From an uncultured Verrucomicrobiota bacterium (GTDB lineage: Bacteria > Verrucomicrobiota > Kiritimatiellia > RFP12 > UBA1067): DNA of 10,840 nucleotides. The first letter of the stretch is position 1; each line of letters opens with the position of its first letter. The notes below the pieces were generated by a model that made no database searches, was not told the origin of the DNA, and saw only the letters and a list, made by a program, of their open reading frames with translations. A program made the position numbers and the translations under genes. Positions 1 to 7,366 of the stretch are shown here, piece by piece. The stretch covers positions 1 through 10,840 of the forward strand of contig CAMOHV010000018.1 of assembly GCA_946615275.1 (NCBI GenBank), in the 5' to 3' direction.

Positions 1-236
1 CATTGGAGAAGGTGTCGTCGGCCGGCAAGAAGGACGTGCTCAAGGTGTCGAACGTCGGCGACAAGATCGCCTTCCTCGTGCACATCGCGCCAAAGGGCGT
101 CCCGGCGGCGGGCGTGCACTATTCCGACAACTGGTTCTCGCTTCTGCCGGGCGAGTCGAAGGTCGTCGAGGCGGAGCATCCAGCGGGTGGATGCGACTGG
201 ACGGCCGCCGATTTCCCGAAGGAAGTCGCGAGGTAG
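1..236 (+). CDS. C-terminal end of a GH2-family glycoside hydrolase (5' partial)
   Basis: The reading frame enters from the left edge and stops at TAG 234-236, so only about 77 C-terminal residues are visible; the apparent start at base 3 is not a real start. The residues form a beta-rich immunoglobulin-like segment: LKVSNVGDKIAFLVHI, then HYSDNWFSLLPGESKVVE. The pairing of 'N-x-x-x-x-x-AFLV' with 'YSDNWFSLLPGE' is typical of the last Ig-like domain of GH2 beta-mannosidases and exo-beta-D-glucosaminidases, where it packs against the TIM barrel. The catalytic domain lies outside the window, so the substrate cannot be decided. The family call rests on remembered motif similarity, and another multidomain GH2 enzyme remains possible. 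Confidence 0.62.
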   Translation, partial: LEKVSSAGKKDVLKVSNVGDKIAFLVHIAPKGVPAAGVHYSDNWFSLLPGESKVVEAEHPAGGCDWTAADFPKEVAR

Positions 237-278
237 GGGGCTGTGCCGGAAAGACAGGGCGGATTGCACAAGCAGGCA

Positions 279-623
279 ATGAAGTCGATCTTGACCATAC
301 TTTTCGTGGCGGCGGCGCTGATGGCGCTGGCGGCGACGTTCGGCGTGCGGCAGATAGCGCGGCCTGACGGCCCGCTGGAGCCTTCGGTGCAGAACGAGGT
401 GGACCACGCCGTGGCGCGGGCCGAGGCATGGCTCGCGAAGGCGTGGCCGGCGGCGGGCACGAACGCCGTCTCGGCGGCGCGCGACGTGTTCGGCACGAAC
501 GGCCTTTGCTCCGCAGACGTCGCGATAAAGCTCATCTCGTCGCAGAAGGGCGGCGGATGGTGGATCACCCCCACGAACGCCGCGCCCACGCGGCTCGCCG
601 TGGATATACTGAAAGGACTCTAA
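279..623 (+). CDS. Small membrane-anchored or secreted protein of unknown function
   Basis: This encodes 114 residues from ATG 279. An in-frame GTG at 243 would add 12 hydrophilic residues; I prefer 279 because the hydrophobic stretch (residues 4-19, ILTILFVAAALMALAA) then follows the start directly, as in a signal peptide or single membrane anchor. Neither start has a well-spaced Shine-Dalgarno site. The rest (residues 20-114) is soluble and predicted extracytoplasmic, with a helical, Ala-rich middle (EVDHAVARAEAWLAKAW) and a Gly/Trp patch GGGWWITP near the end. The stop TAA overlaps the lgt start codon by one base, so the two are probably co-transcribed and translationally coupled. I do not recognise a family, and position next to lgt is the only hint of an envelope role. 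Confidence 0.6.
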   Translation: MKSILTILFVAAALMALAATFGVRQIARPDGPLEPSVQNEVDHAVARAEAWLAKAWPAAGTNAVSAARDVFGTNGLCSADVAIKLISSQKGGGWWITPTNAAPTRLAVDILKGL

Positions 624-1429
624 TGCATCCAGATCTTTTCTCGATTGGCCCGATCACGGTGAAGACTTATGGCTTCTGCATGGCGCTTGGCTTCTTCACC
701 GCCTGGCAGGTGCTCGGGCGCCTGTGCCGGAGAAGCGGGCGCAGCCCAGAGGCGTTCTCGAACCTCGTCGTGCTGCTGCTCATCGGCGGCGTGCTGGGCT
801 CGCGGGTCGCTTACGTGATCGAGCACTGGTCGGCGGAGTTCGCGGCGCATCCCGCCGACGTGGTGAAGGTGTGGCAGGGCGGCTTGATGTTCTACGGGGG
901 GCTGATCCTCGACATCGCGATCTACTTCGCGTGGTGCATCCTGAAGAAGGAGAAGATGCTTGAGGTGGCCGATCTCCTCGCCGCCGTGATACCCCTTGGG
1001 CACGCCTTCGGGCGAGTGGGGTGCTTCTTCTACGGGTGCTGCTACGGGCGGCAGAGCGGCGCGGCGTGGGCCGTGGCGTTCCCGCGCGGCTCGCCGGCGT
1101 GGCACGAGCAGGCCCAGGCGGGGCTGATACCATGGTCGGCCACGGCGTCGCTTCCGGTGCTGCCCACGCAGTTCGTGGAGGCAGCGGCGTTGCTGGTCCT
1201 CTTCGCGCTCGTGATCATGGCATATCGCAGATTTCATGCGGATTTGGCGGGTTTTTCGACTGGTTGCTACCTTGCGGGCTATGCGGTGGTGCGCTTTGGA
1301 ATGGAGTATTTGAGGGGCGATCCGCGCGCCGCGGTGCTGGGAATGTCCATCGGGCAGATTTTGTCGGTCCTGATTTTTTTCGCAGGTTTGGCATTCATGG
1401 TAGTTGCGTTTTGCCGTAAAAAAGCATAA
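623..1429 (+). CDS. lgt: Prolipoprotein diacylglyceryl transferase (Lgt)
   Basis: This 268-residue inner-membrane enzyme transfers the diacylglyceryl group of phosphatidylglycerol to the lipobox cysteine of prolipoproteins, the first step of lipoprotein maturation. I chose ATG 623 because AAAGGA (612-617) sits 5 nt upstream, and the protein then begins MHPDLFSIGPITVKTYGF, the usual Lgt N-terminus. Visible motifs are GGLMFYGGLI (86-95), GRVGCFFYGCCYGR (130-143, the Lgt signature region), LPTQFVEA (180-187) and GYAVVRFGMEYLRGD (219-233). Several hydrophobic segments are consistent with a multi-pass protein. The signature is the Cys-rich variant (GxxGCFxxGCCYG) rather than the E. coli-like GNFxNGE form; I recall this from other Gram-negative phyla. 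Length matches the family. The last codons overlap the promoter of the next gene. Confidence 0.93.
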   Translation: MHPDLFSIGPITVKTYGFCMALGFFTAWQVLGRLCRRSGRSPEAFSNLVVLLLIGGVLGSRVAYVIEHWSAEFAAHPADVVKVWQGGLMFYGGLILDIAIYFAWCILKKEKMLEVADLLAAVIPLGHAFGRVGCFFYGCCYGRQSGAAWAVAFPRGSPAWHEQAQAGLIPWSATASLPVLPTQFVEAAALLVLFALVIMAYRRFHADLAGFSTGCYLAGYAVVRFGMEYLRGDPRAAVLGMSIGQILSVLIFFAGLAFMVVAFCRKKA

Positions 1430-1432
1430 AAT
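1404..1432 (+). promoter_or_regulatory. Sigma70-like promoter for the FecR-like gene
   Basis: A -35-like TTGCGT (1404-1409) is separated by exactly 17 nt from a -10-like TAAAAT (1427-1432), inside the last codons and stop of lgt. Transcription would begin near 1439, leaving a leader of about 20 nt with the Shine-Dalgarno site AAGGAAGG (1447-1454) before ATG 1459. An alternative -10, TATAAC (1432-1437), overlaps it but has no good -35 at 17 nt. The AT-rich stretch stands out from the surrounding GC-rich sequence. Confidence 0.5.
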
Positions 1433-1458
1433 ATAACATCTTCACCAAGGAAGGATAG

Positions 1459-2610
1459 ATGAACATGAAACTGACAACCTTGACAAAGAGCGCGGTGGCC
1501 GCCGCGTGTGTAGGCGTTTTGTCCTTTGCCCTGCCGTCGTTCGCGGACGACGACGAGGCCGCTCCTGCCGCCGCCGAGGGCGGCGAGGAGAAGAAGACGG
1601 AGGCCGCCGACGGCGACGCCCTGCCCGCCGCGCCGAAGGACGACAAGTTCTTCTACCCGCTTGTCCGCTGCGACGAGATCCGCGGCGCGACGGTCGAGGT
1701 GTTCAAGCCGGGCGCCGATGGCTGGACCGTCGCGAGCGAGAAGAAGTACTATCCGCTTGGGAGCGCGTTCCGCGTGACCCGCGGCGAGGGGGTTGGCCAG
1801 TCCCGCGTGTCCATTGCGTTCGGCACGGGCTCGCGCATCCTCGTGACGAACGTGGCGGAGTTCGCCACTCGCCCGATCGCCATCGGGGAGGAGTCGCGCT
1901 TCGTTGAGCTGCGCTCCGGCCTCTTCGAGGTGTCTCTGCCGCGCGTCCTCAAGGATGGTCTCTTCAACGTGGCGGCGCCGTATTTCCTCTGCTCCAACAT
2001 GGCTGGCGACAGCGTGTTCGAGTACGCCAAGCTCGACGACGGCGACGAGGCCGTGGTGCGCGTGATCACAGGCTCGCTGGCCGTGAAGGGCAGCCACTAC
2101 GACATCCCGCGCATGGGCGCGGCGAACCGCGTGCGCATCCGCACCACCAAGGACGAGCTCTTCACCTCGATCCGCGGGGAGTCGGGCGACTGCCTCGTGA
2201 AGCTCGACCAGGGCCTCGTCGCCCAGAAGGACTACGAGACGGGTGAGACGAAGGAGATCGCGAAGACGCTCGACTTCCAGCTCTCCCCGCTCTGCTCCAT
2301 CAAGATCTACCGCGCCACCTCGCCCGTGGGCGGGCGCCGCGTGGTCTCCATGATGACGTTCGCCCCCAACGGGCAGATGAAGAACCGCTGCGCGTTCGCG
2401 GAGAAGCGCTCGAACGTCAACTCCGGCGAGCTTGTCGTGACGACCACCGCCATCAAGGACGCCGACCGCAAGGCCAGCGAGAGCGAGGCCGAGGCGACGG
2501 AGGCGGTCGAGGTGGCCGCGCCCGCGAAGAAGGACGACGCAGAGGGCGGCGAGGCCAGTGATGATGGCGAAGACAAGAAGGAGAAGAAGGACGACTCCGA
2601 CGACATCTGA
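1459..2610 (+). CDS. Secreted FecR-like beta-sandwich protein
   Basis: This encodes 383 residues from ATG 1459, with AAGGAAGG at 1447-1454 as ribosome site; an ATG two codons later is an alternative. Residues 1-29 form a signal peptide ending SFA, with likely cleavage before DDD. Residues 30-64 are a low-complexity Ala/Glu/Lys/Asp linker. Residues about 90-215 look like a FecR-type domain: GSAFRVTRGEG, a strand with FGTGSRILVTNVAEF, then VELRSGLFEVSLP, FNVAAPYFLCSN and VVRVITGSLAVKG, the usual 'legacy of surface-value strands plus G-x-V' pattern of that fold. The last 50 or so residues are again highly charged (Lys/Asp/Glu). It is predicted periplasmic or surface-exposed. The FecR family includes sigma-factor regulators and structural domains; no sigma factor or TonB receptor is nearby, so a signalling role is not supported here. 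The specific function is unknown. Confidence 0.6.
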   Translation: MNMKLTTLTKSAVAAACVGVLSFALPSFADDDEAAPAAAEGGEEKKTEAADGDALPAAPKDDKFFYPLVRCDEIRGATVEVFKPGADGWTVASEKKYYPLGSAFRVTRGEGVGQSRVSIAFGTGSRILVTNVAEFATRPIAIGEESRFVELRSGLFEVSLPRVLKDGLFNVAAPYFLCSNMAGDSVFEYAKLDDGDEAVVRVITGSLAVKGSHYDIPRMGAANRVRIRTTKDELFTSIRGESGDCLVKLDQGLVAQKDYETGETKEIAKTLDFQLSPLCSIKIYRATSPVGGRRVVSMMTFAPNGQMKNRCAFAEKRSNVNSGELVVTTTAIKDADRKASESEAEATEAVEVAAPAKKDDAEGGEASDDGEDKKEKKDDSDDI

Positions 2611-2694
2611 TCCACCGTGAAGATTTGAGCGCGATCTCAACAGAAGCGATCCCAACATAAAAACAAGCAGACAAAGAAAGAACAGGAAAAAACC

Positions 2695-4389
2695 GTGGTA
2701 ATCCTACAATTCAACCGTCTCATCCGCAACAAATGGATATGGGGCGTGTTCGCCGTGGCGATCTCGGCGTTCTTCGCATTCGACTTCCTCATAGCCGACC
2801 TCCGCGGCGGCAACGAGGGCCGCGACTCCGGCGAGGCCGGCATCCTCGGCGACCGCGAGCTCGCGATGTCCGAGTTCCGCGCGCTCCAGGACGACGCGCG
2901 CGGCGTCGGCCGCCAGCGCGACCGCAACCTCTCCAACGCCGAGGTGAACCGCCTCGCGTGGGAGTCCGCCGCCGCCCTCGACATCGCCAAGACGCTGCAC
3001 CTCACCGCCACCGACGACGAGGTGCGCCAGGCAGTGCTGCGCGAGTTCCGCGACCCGTCCTCCGGCGCGTTCAACATGGCCGTCTACGAGCGCATCCTCC
3101 GCGAGAACGGCCTCACGCCCGAGATGTTCGAGGCGTACATGAAGCGCCGCATCACCCTCATGAAGCTGCGCGGCGTGGTGCTGGGCTCGTCCCGCTGGGT
3201 CGCGCCGTCCGAGCTCGACGGCGCACTCAACGACGTCACCGACAAGCTCACCGTGAAGGTGGCCTACTTCAACAACAAGGACGCCGCCAAGACGACAATC
3301 GACGACAAGGGCATCGAGGCGTACTACAAGGAGAACACCAACTCCATCGCGCTCCCCGAGACGATGACCGTCCGCTACATCAAGTACCAGGCCGACGCCC
3401 CCGAGCGCCTCGCGCAGTTCAAGCCCTCCGACGACGAGCTGCACGACCACTACGACGCCACCTCCTCCCGCTTCGAGACCTCCACCACCAACGGCGTCGT
3501 CACGAAGAAGTTCGAGGAGGTGAAGGGCATCCTCGAGAAGGAGCTCCAGCTCATCGCCTCCCTCGAGACGTACCGCACCAACCTCCTCTTCCGCGCCTAT
3601 CCGCCGGACGCCCCGGCCGACGAGAAGGCCTCGCGCCTCGACAAGATCGCCGCCGAGGACAAGGCCAAGGTCCTCACCTCGCCCCGCTTCACCGCCACCG
3701 GCAGCTTCGTGTCCGGCTTCATGCAGCGCCCCGAGACGTTCGCCCCCGGCTGCCCCGGCTTCGCCGCCGCCGCCGCCGAGCTTGACGCAGAGTCCGCCGA
3801 CCTCCGCTACGGCGTGGTGGCCGGCACCAACGCCGTCTACATCCTCGAGCGAGTCGCCTCGAAGGACGACGCCGCGCACGTGCCGTCCTTCGCCGAGGCC
3901 AAGGAGATCATCCGCCCGCGCGCGCTCGCCGACGCCCGCGCCAAGGCGTTCAAGGAGGCCGTCGAGAAGAAGCGCGCCCTCGCCGCCGCAGAACTCGCCA
4001 AGGGCAAGCCGTTCGACGCCAAGACGATCGCCGCCGACAACGTGACCACCTCGATCACCTTCTCCGTCATCTCCGCCGGCATCGGCGCCTTCCCGGACTC
4101 CCGCCAGATCGCGCCCGCCGCCATGAAGCTCGAGAAGGGCAAGATATCCGACTTCATCGTGACCGCCAACCCCAACCGCGGAATGCTCGTGTACATGGAG
4201 AACCGCGCCCCCGGCGACGCGGCCGACGCGCAGATGATGCGCAGCCAGCTGCGCGACCAGCTCGCCGGCATGGAGTCCGCCGTGATCGGCGACAGCTGGA
4301 ACAAGTGGAACCTCGAGCGCATGGGCTACGAGGCCAACTCGGCCACTTCCCCGAAGGCCTTCGATGAGAGTTCTCTTCCGGAAGATTGA
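2695..4389 (+). CDS. PpiD/SurA-like membrane-anchored periplasmic folding factor
   Basis: This encodes 564 residues from GTG 2695, with AGGA (2684-2687) 7 nt upstream. The N-terminus is short and basic (FNRLIRNKW), followed by one membrane helix (about 14-34), placing the rest in the periplasm; this is the PpiD layout. Residues about 50-195 resemble the SurA_N chaperone region: ILGDRELAMSEFRAL, LDIAKTLHLTATDDEVRQAV, FNMAVYERILRENGLTPEMFEAYMKRRI and a helix ending TVKVAYF. DDKGIEAYYKENTNSIALPE (203-222) followed by VRYIKY is the PpiD-type 'aYYkeN...lPE' link. I cannot find a clear parvulin active-site block, so it may be a chaperone without isomerase activity. The expected role is assisting folding of exported outer-membrane or periplasmic proteins. 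It overlaps dut by 26 nt and heads the five-gene run. Codon use is strongly C-ending. Confidence 0.68.
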   Translation: MVILQFNRLIRNKWIWGVFAVAISAFFAFDFLIADLRGGNEGRDSGEAGILGDRELAMSEFRALQDDARGVGRQRDRNLSNAEVNRLAWESAAALDIAKTLHLTATDDEVRQAVLREFRDPSSGAFNMAVYERILRENGLTPEMFEAYMKRRITLMKLRGVVLGSSRWVAPSELDGALNDVTDKLTVKVAYFNNKDAAKTTIDDKGIEAYYKENTNSIALPETMTVRYIKYQADAPERLAQFKPSDDELHDHYDATSSRFETSTTNGVVTKKFEEVKGILEKELQLIASLETYRTNLLFRAYPPDAPADEKASRLDKIAAEDKAKVLTSPRFTATGSFVSGFMQRPETFAPGCPGFAAAAAELDAESADLRYGVVAGTNAVYILERVASKDDAAHVPSFAEAKEIIRPRALADARAKAFKEAVEKKRALAAAELAKGKPFDAKTIAADNVTTSITFSVISAGIGAFPDSRQIAPAAMKLEKGKISDFIVTANPNRGMLVYMENRAPGDAADAQMMRSQLRDQLAGMESAVIGDSWNKWNLERMGYEANSATSPKAFDESSLPED

Positions 4390-4792
4390 TCCGGCGGCCG
4401 CGCTGCCCGAATACGCGCACCCCGGCGACGCCGGGATGGACGTGAGGTCGGTCGAGGACAAGACCATCCCCCCGGGCGGACGCGCCCTCGTGCGCACCGG
4501 CCTCGTCATGATGCTCCCGCCCGACGCCGAGGCCCAGGTGCGCTCCCGCTCCGGCCTCGCCATCAAGCACGGCGTGGCCGTCCTCAACTCCCCAGGCACC
4601 ATCGACGCCGGATACCGCGGCGAAGTCGGCGTGATCCTGGTGAACCTCGGCCAGGAGCCGTTCCATGTGGAGAAGGGCATGAAGGTGGCCCAGATCGTCG
4701 TGGCCCCCGTCGTCCGCGCCGAGATAGCGGAGACGGACGAGGTCGACTCCACCGACCGCGGCGCTGGCGGCTTCGGCTCAACGGGGGTGTAG
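4364..4792 (+). CDS. dut: dUTP diphosphatase (trimeric dUTPase)
   Basis: This 142-residue cytoplasmic enzyme hydrolyses dUTP to dUMP and diphosphate, keeping uracil out of DNA and supplying dUMP for thymidylate synthesis. All five motifs of the homotrimeric family are present: I AGMDVRS (23-29), II RSRSGLA (60-66), III GTIDAGYRGEVG (78-89) with catalytic Asp81 and base-stacking Tyr84, IV GMKVAQIV (105-112), and V RGAGGFGSTG (132-141) with the Phe that closes over the active site. Length is normal for a bacterial dUTPase. ATG 4364 lies inside the 3' end of the PpiD-like gene, with AAGG at 4354-4357 as a weak ribosome site, so translational coupling is likely. The stop is one base before the def start. 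Confidence 0.97.
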   Translation: MRVLFRKIDPAAALPEYAHPGDAGMDVRSVEDKTIPPGGRALVRTGLVMMLPPDAEAQVRSRSGLAIKHGVAVLNSPGTIDAGYRGEVGVILVNLGQEPFHVEKGMKVAQIVVAPVVRAEIAETDEVDSTDRGAGGFGSTGV

Positions 4793-4793
4793 C

Positions 4794-5342
4794 ATGGTTC
4801 TTCCCGTCGTCAAATACGGCTCACCGGTCCTGCGCAAGGCGGCAAAGCCCGTCCCGTCGGTGACGCAGGCCCTCGTCGGGCTCGCGCAGGACATGCTGGA
4901 CACGATGTACAAGACGAAGGGCGTCGGCCTCGCCGCCGAGCAGGTGGGCCGCACCGAGTCCCTCTGCGTGATCGACGTGCCGCCGGACTGCGAGAGCTCC
5001 GACGCCGACCGCGAGTTCAACTCCGTCGTCGCCATGCCCCTCGTGATGTTCAACCCGATCGTCCTCGCCACCGAGGGCGAGCAGACCGCCAAGGAGGGCT
5101 GCCTCAGCTTCCCCGGGGTGGGCGGCGAGGTGACGCGCCCCGACATCGTCACCTGCCAGTATCTCGACGCCTCCGGCGCGCCCCAGATCATCACCGTCAA
5201 AGGCTTCCTCGCGCGCGCCGTGCTCCATGAGACAGACCACCTCAATGGCGTCCTATACATCGACCGCATGACGGACTCGGGCCGCTCGTCCGTCGCCGGC
5301 AAGCTCCAGAAACTTGTTTCCAAGAACGGAGGCGTGGCATGA
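4794..5342 (+). CDS. def: Peptide deformylase
   Basis: This 182-residue metalloenzyme removes the N-formyl group from the initiator methionine of new proteins. The three family motifs are intact: GVGLAAEQVG (43-52, motif 1, with Gln50), EGCLSFPG (101-108, metal-binding Cys103) and HETDH (145-149, metal-binding His145 and His149, catalytic Glu146). Motif 1 carries Glu49 where most deformylases have Pro. A segment of about 15 residues before the second beta block (PPDCESSDADREFNSVV, 63-79) is longer than in minimal enzymes. It starts one base after the dut stop with only a G-rich ribosome site (GGGGG, 4783-4787), and its stop overlaps the uxaB start as ATGA, so it is clearly part of the same operon. 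Confidence 0.97.
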   Translation: MVLPVVKYGSPVLRKAAKPVPSVTQALVGLAQDMLDTMYKTKGVGLAAEQVGRTESLCVIDVPPDCESSDADREFNSVVAMPLVMFNPIVLATEGEQTAKEGCLSFPGVGGEVTRPDIVTCQYLDASGAPQIITVKGFLARAVLHETDHLNGVLYIDRMTDSGRSSVAGKLQKLVSKNGGVA

Positions 5343-6622
5343 ACCCTGTGAAGATAGTCCAGTTCGGCGAAGGCAACTTCCTTCGCTGCTTCATCGACTG
5401 GATGGTCCAGAAGATGAACGACTCCGCCGGCTTCGGCGGCGCCGTGCGAATCGTCCAGCCCATCGGCGGAGAGCTCTCCCCCGCGTCGCGCGCCATCAAC
5501 GCGCGCGGCGGCTTCTACCACACATGCCTCAGGGGCGTGGTGGACGGCGCTCAGGTGGAGATCATCGAGGAGAACCACGCCGTCAAGGACGTCCTGTGCG
5601 CCGCCACGGACTGGGCCGAGGTCGAGGCGACAGCCCGCCTCGACTCGCTCCGCTTTGTGGTCTCCAACACAACCGAGGCCGGCATCGAGTACCGCAAGGG
5701 CACCGACACCTTCCCGTCCAAGGTCGCCCGCCTCCTCTCCGCGCGCTTCGCCGCCGGCAAGCCTGGCCTCGTCTTCATCCCATGCGAGCTCATCGAGCAC
5801 AACGGCGACGCGCTCAGGGATTGCGTCCTGAAGCATGTCGCCGACATGGGCGACGCCGCCCTCGCCGCGTGGATCGAGCGCGAATGCGTCTTCTGCTCCA
5901 CGCTCGTGGACCGCATCGTGGCCGGCCGGCCAGACCCCGAGTCCGCCGCCCGCTACGCCCAGCGCCTCGGCGAGACCGACGACGTGCTCGTCTGCGGCGA
6001 GCCTTTCCACTTCTTCGTCGTACAGGTGCCCCTCGTGGACGGCGCGCCGTTCGACCTCGAGTCCGAACTTCCCCTCGCACGCGCCGGCGTGAACGTGGTC
6101 TACACCGCGGACATGACGCCCTACCGCACGCGCAAGGTGCGCTTCCTCAACGGCGCGCACACCGCCACCATCCCCCAGGGCATCCTCGACGGCTTCGAGG
6201 AGGTCGCCCAGCTCGTCGCCGACCCCAAGTTCAACGCCCATTTCCGCCGCATCCTCTTCGAGGAGATATTCCCCACCGTGGACCTACCCGATGACGAGAA
6301 GCGCGCCTACGCAGAGTCCGTCCTGGAGCGCTTCGCCAACCCGTTCGCCCACCACAAGCTCCTCTCGATCGCCCTCAACAGCGTCTCGAAGTGGAAGGTG
6401 CGCGTCCTGCCCACGGTCCTCGACTACAAGAGGATGTTCGGCCGCCTGCCCCCCTCTCTCTGGGGCTCGCTCGACTCGCTTATACGCTTCTACCGCGAGC
6501 GTCCAGACCTCGTGAACGACTCTCCCGAAGTCGTGGCATTCTTCAAGACGAACCCCACCCGCGAGCAGATACTCGCGAACGTCGGGTTCTGGGGCATGGA
6601 CCTCAACACGCTGGAGGCGTGA
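5339..6622 (+). CDS. uxaB: Tagaturonate reductase (altronate oxidoreductase)
   Basis: This 427-residue member of the polyol/long-chain mannitol dehydrogenase family reduces D-tagaturonate to D-altronate with NADH in galacturonate (pectin) breakdown. The nucleotide-binding start is QFGEGNFLRCF (8-18). UxaB-like blocks follow: SNTTEAGIEY, PCELIEHNGDAL, FCSTLVDRIVAG and EPFHFFVVQ. The family catalytic motif K-x4-N-x2-H is present as KVRFLNGAH (Lys266, Asn271, His274), and HHKLLSIALNSVSKWKVRVLP closely follows UxaB. Compared with the E. coli enzyme as I recall it (about 480 residues) the extreme C-terminus is shorter, ending just after the region aligning to 'W-x-x-DL'. GGAGG (5328-5332) lies 6 nt upstream and the start overlaps the def stop. 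No other uronate genes are in view. A fructuronate reductase (UxuB) is the main alternative, less likely on these motifs. Confidence 0.88.
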   Translation: MNPVKIVQFGEGNFLRCFIDWMVQKMNDSAGFGGAVRIVQPIGGELSPASRAINARGGFYHTCLRGVVDGAQVEIIEENHAVKDVLCAATDWAEVEATARLDSLRFVVSNTTEAGIEYRKGTDTFPSKVARLLSARFAAGKPGLVFIPCELIEHNGDALRDCVLKHVADMGDAALAAWIERECVFCSTLVDRIVAGRPDPESAARYAQRLGETDDVLVCGEPFHFFVVQVPLVDGAPFDLESELPLARAGVNVVYTADMTPYRTRKVRFLNGAHTATIPQGILDGFEEVAQLVADPKFNAHFRRILFEEIFPTVDLPDDEKRAYAESVLERFANPFAHHKLLSIALNSVSKWKVRVLPTVLDYKRMFGRLPPSLWGSLDSLIRFYRERPDLVNDSPEVVAFFKTNPTREQILANVGFWGMDLNTLEA

Positions 6623-6628
6623 GCCGCC

Positions 6629-7366
6629 ATGGAGAAGATGATCGATGCCATCCGGCGCGCGAAGAGCGTCGCGGCCATGACCGGCGCCGGCGTAAGCACG
6701 CTCTGCGGCATACCCGATTTCCGCGGCCCCCAGGGCCTCTACAAGCAGCCCGAGGCCGAGAAGATATTCGACATCGACTGGTTCGACCGCGACCCGCGCA
6801 TCTACTACCGCGGCTGCCGCGAGCTCGTCTACGGGCTCGAGAACTTCACCCCCGGCCCCGTCCACCTCGCCCTCAAGCATCTCGAGGACATCGGCCGCCT
6901 GGACGGCATCGCCACGCAGAACATCGACATGCTCCACCAGAAGGCCGGCTCCTCGCGCGTCTGGGAGGTACACGGCTCGCCCATCATGCACCATTGCCGC
7001 CGCTGCGGCGCCCCGAAGACGTTCGCCGAGATATGCGCGATGCTCAGGCCCCACCTCGACGACCCCGAGACGTTCGTCCCGCGCTGCCCCTGCGGCGGCG
7101 CCTACAAGCCCGACATAACGTTCTTCGGCGAGTCGCTTCCCGAGGAGGCGTTCGTGAGAAGCCAGGAACTTGCGATGGGCGCGGACGTGATGATCGTGCT
7201 GGGCACTTCCCTCACGGTGTTCCCCGCGGCCGGGCTTCCACACCTCACGCTCCAGCGCGGCGGCAAGGTGTTCATCGTGAACGCCCAGCCGACTCCGCTC
7301 GACGACTACGCGGAGGGCGTATATCCCGACCTCGCCGCCTTCGCCGAGCGCATCCTCGCTCTCTGA
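6629..7366 (+). CDS. Sir2-family NAD-dependent protein deacylase (sirtuin)
   Basis: This 245-residue cytoplasmic enzyme removes acyl groups from lysine side chains using NAD+, giving nicotinamide and O-acyl-ADP-ribose. The NAD-binding signatures are GAGVS (19-23), IPDFRG (28-33) and TQNID (96-100). The catalytic His is His115 in WEVHGS. A zinc ribbon is formed by Cys123-x2-Cys126 and Cys153-x-Cys155 (CPCGG, a tighter spacing than the common C-x2-C). GTSL (192-195) and VNAQPTPLD (217-225) complete the fold. No Tyr/Arg pair typical of class III desuccinylases is obvious at the usual place after FRG, so plain deacetylase activity is more likely. It starts 6 nt after the uxaB stop, with GGAGG (6613-6617) 11 nt upstream, and is the last gene of the operon. 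No terminator is visible after it. Confidence 0.95.
   Translation: MEKMIDAIRRAKSVAAMTGAGVSTLCGIPDFRGPQGLYKQPEAEKIFDIDWFDRDPRIYYRGCRELVYGLENFTPGPVHLALKHLEDIGRLDGIATQNIDMLHQKAGSSRVWEVHGSPIMHHCRRCGAPKTFAEICAMLRPHLDDPETFVPRCPCGGAYKPDITFFGESLPEEAFVRSQELAMGADVMIVLGTSLTVFPAAGLPHLTLQRGGKVFIVNAQPTPLDDYAEGVYPDLAAFAERILAL

Noticed and set aside
2625..2640. Inverted repeat TTGAG/CTCAA after the FecR-like gene as a terminator
   Set aside because: The stem has only 5 bp and no T-run follows, so it is too weak to call.
1279..2658. Minus-strand open frame (459 codons) opposite the FecR-like gene
   Set aside because: It is low complexity and rich in Arg, Leu and Ala, and it overlaps a + strand gene with a promoter, ribosome site and signal peptide.
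2704..4752. Long minus-strand open frame (682 codons) opposite the PpiD-like gene and dut
   Set aside because: It is a shadow of C-ending codons in the + strand genes. Its translation is repetitive Gly/Val/Leu/Glu/His-rich sequence with no motifs, while the + strand carries clear dUTPase and PpiD-like motifs.
4778..6241. Minus-strand open frame (487 codons) opposite def and uxaB
   Set aside because: The + strand def and uxaB carry complete catalytic motifs; the opposite frame is a compositional shadow.
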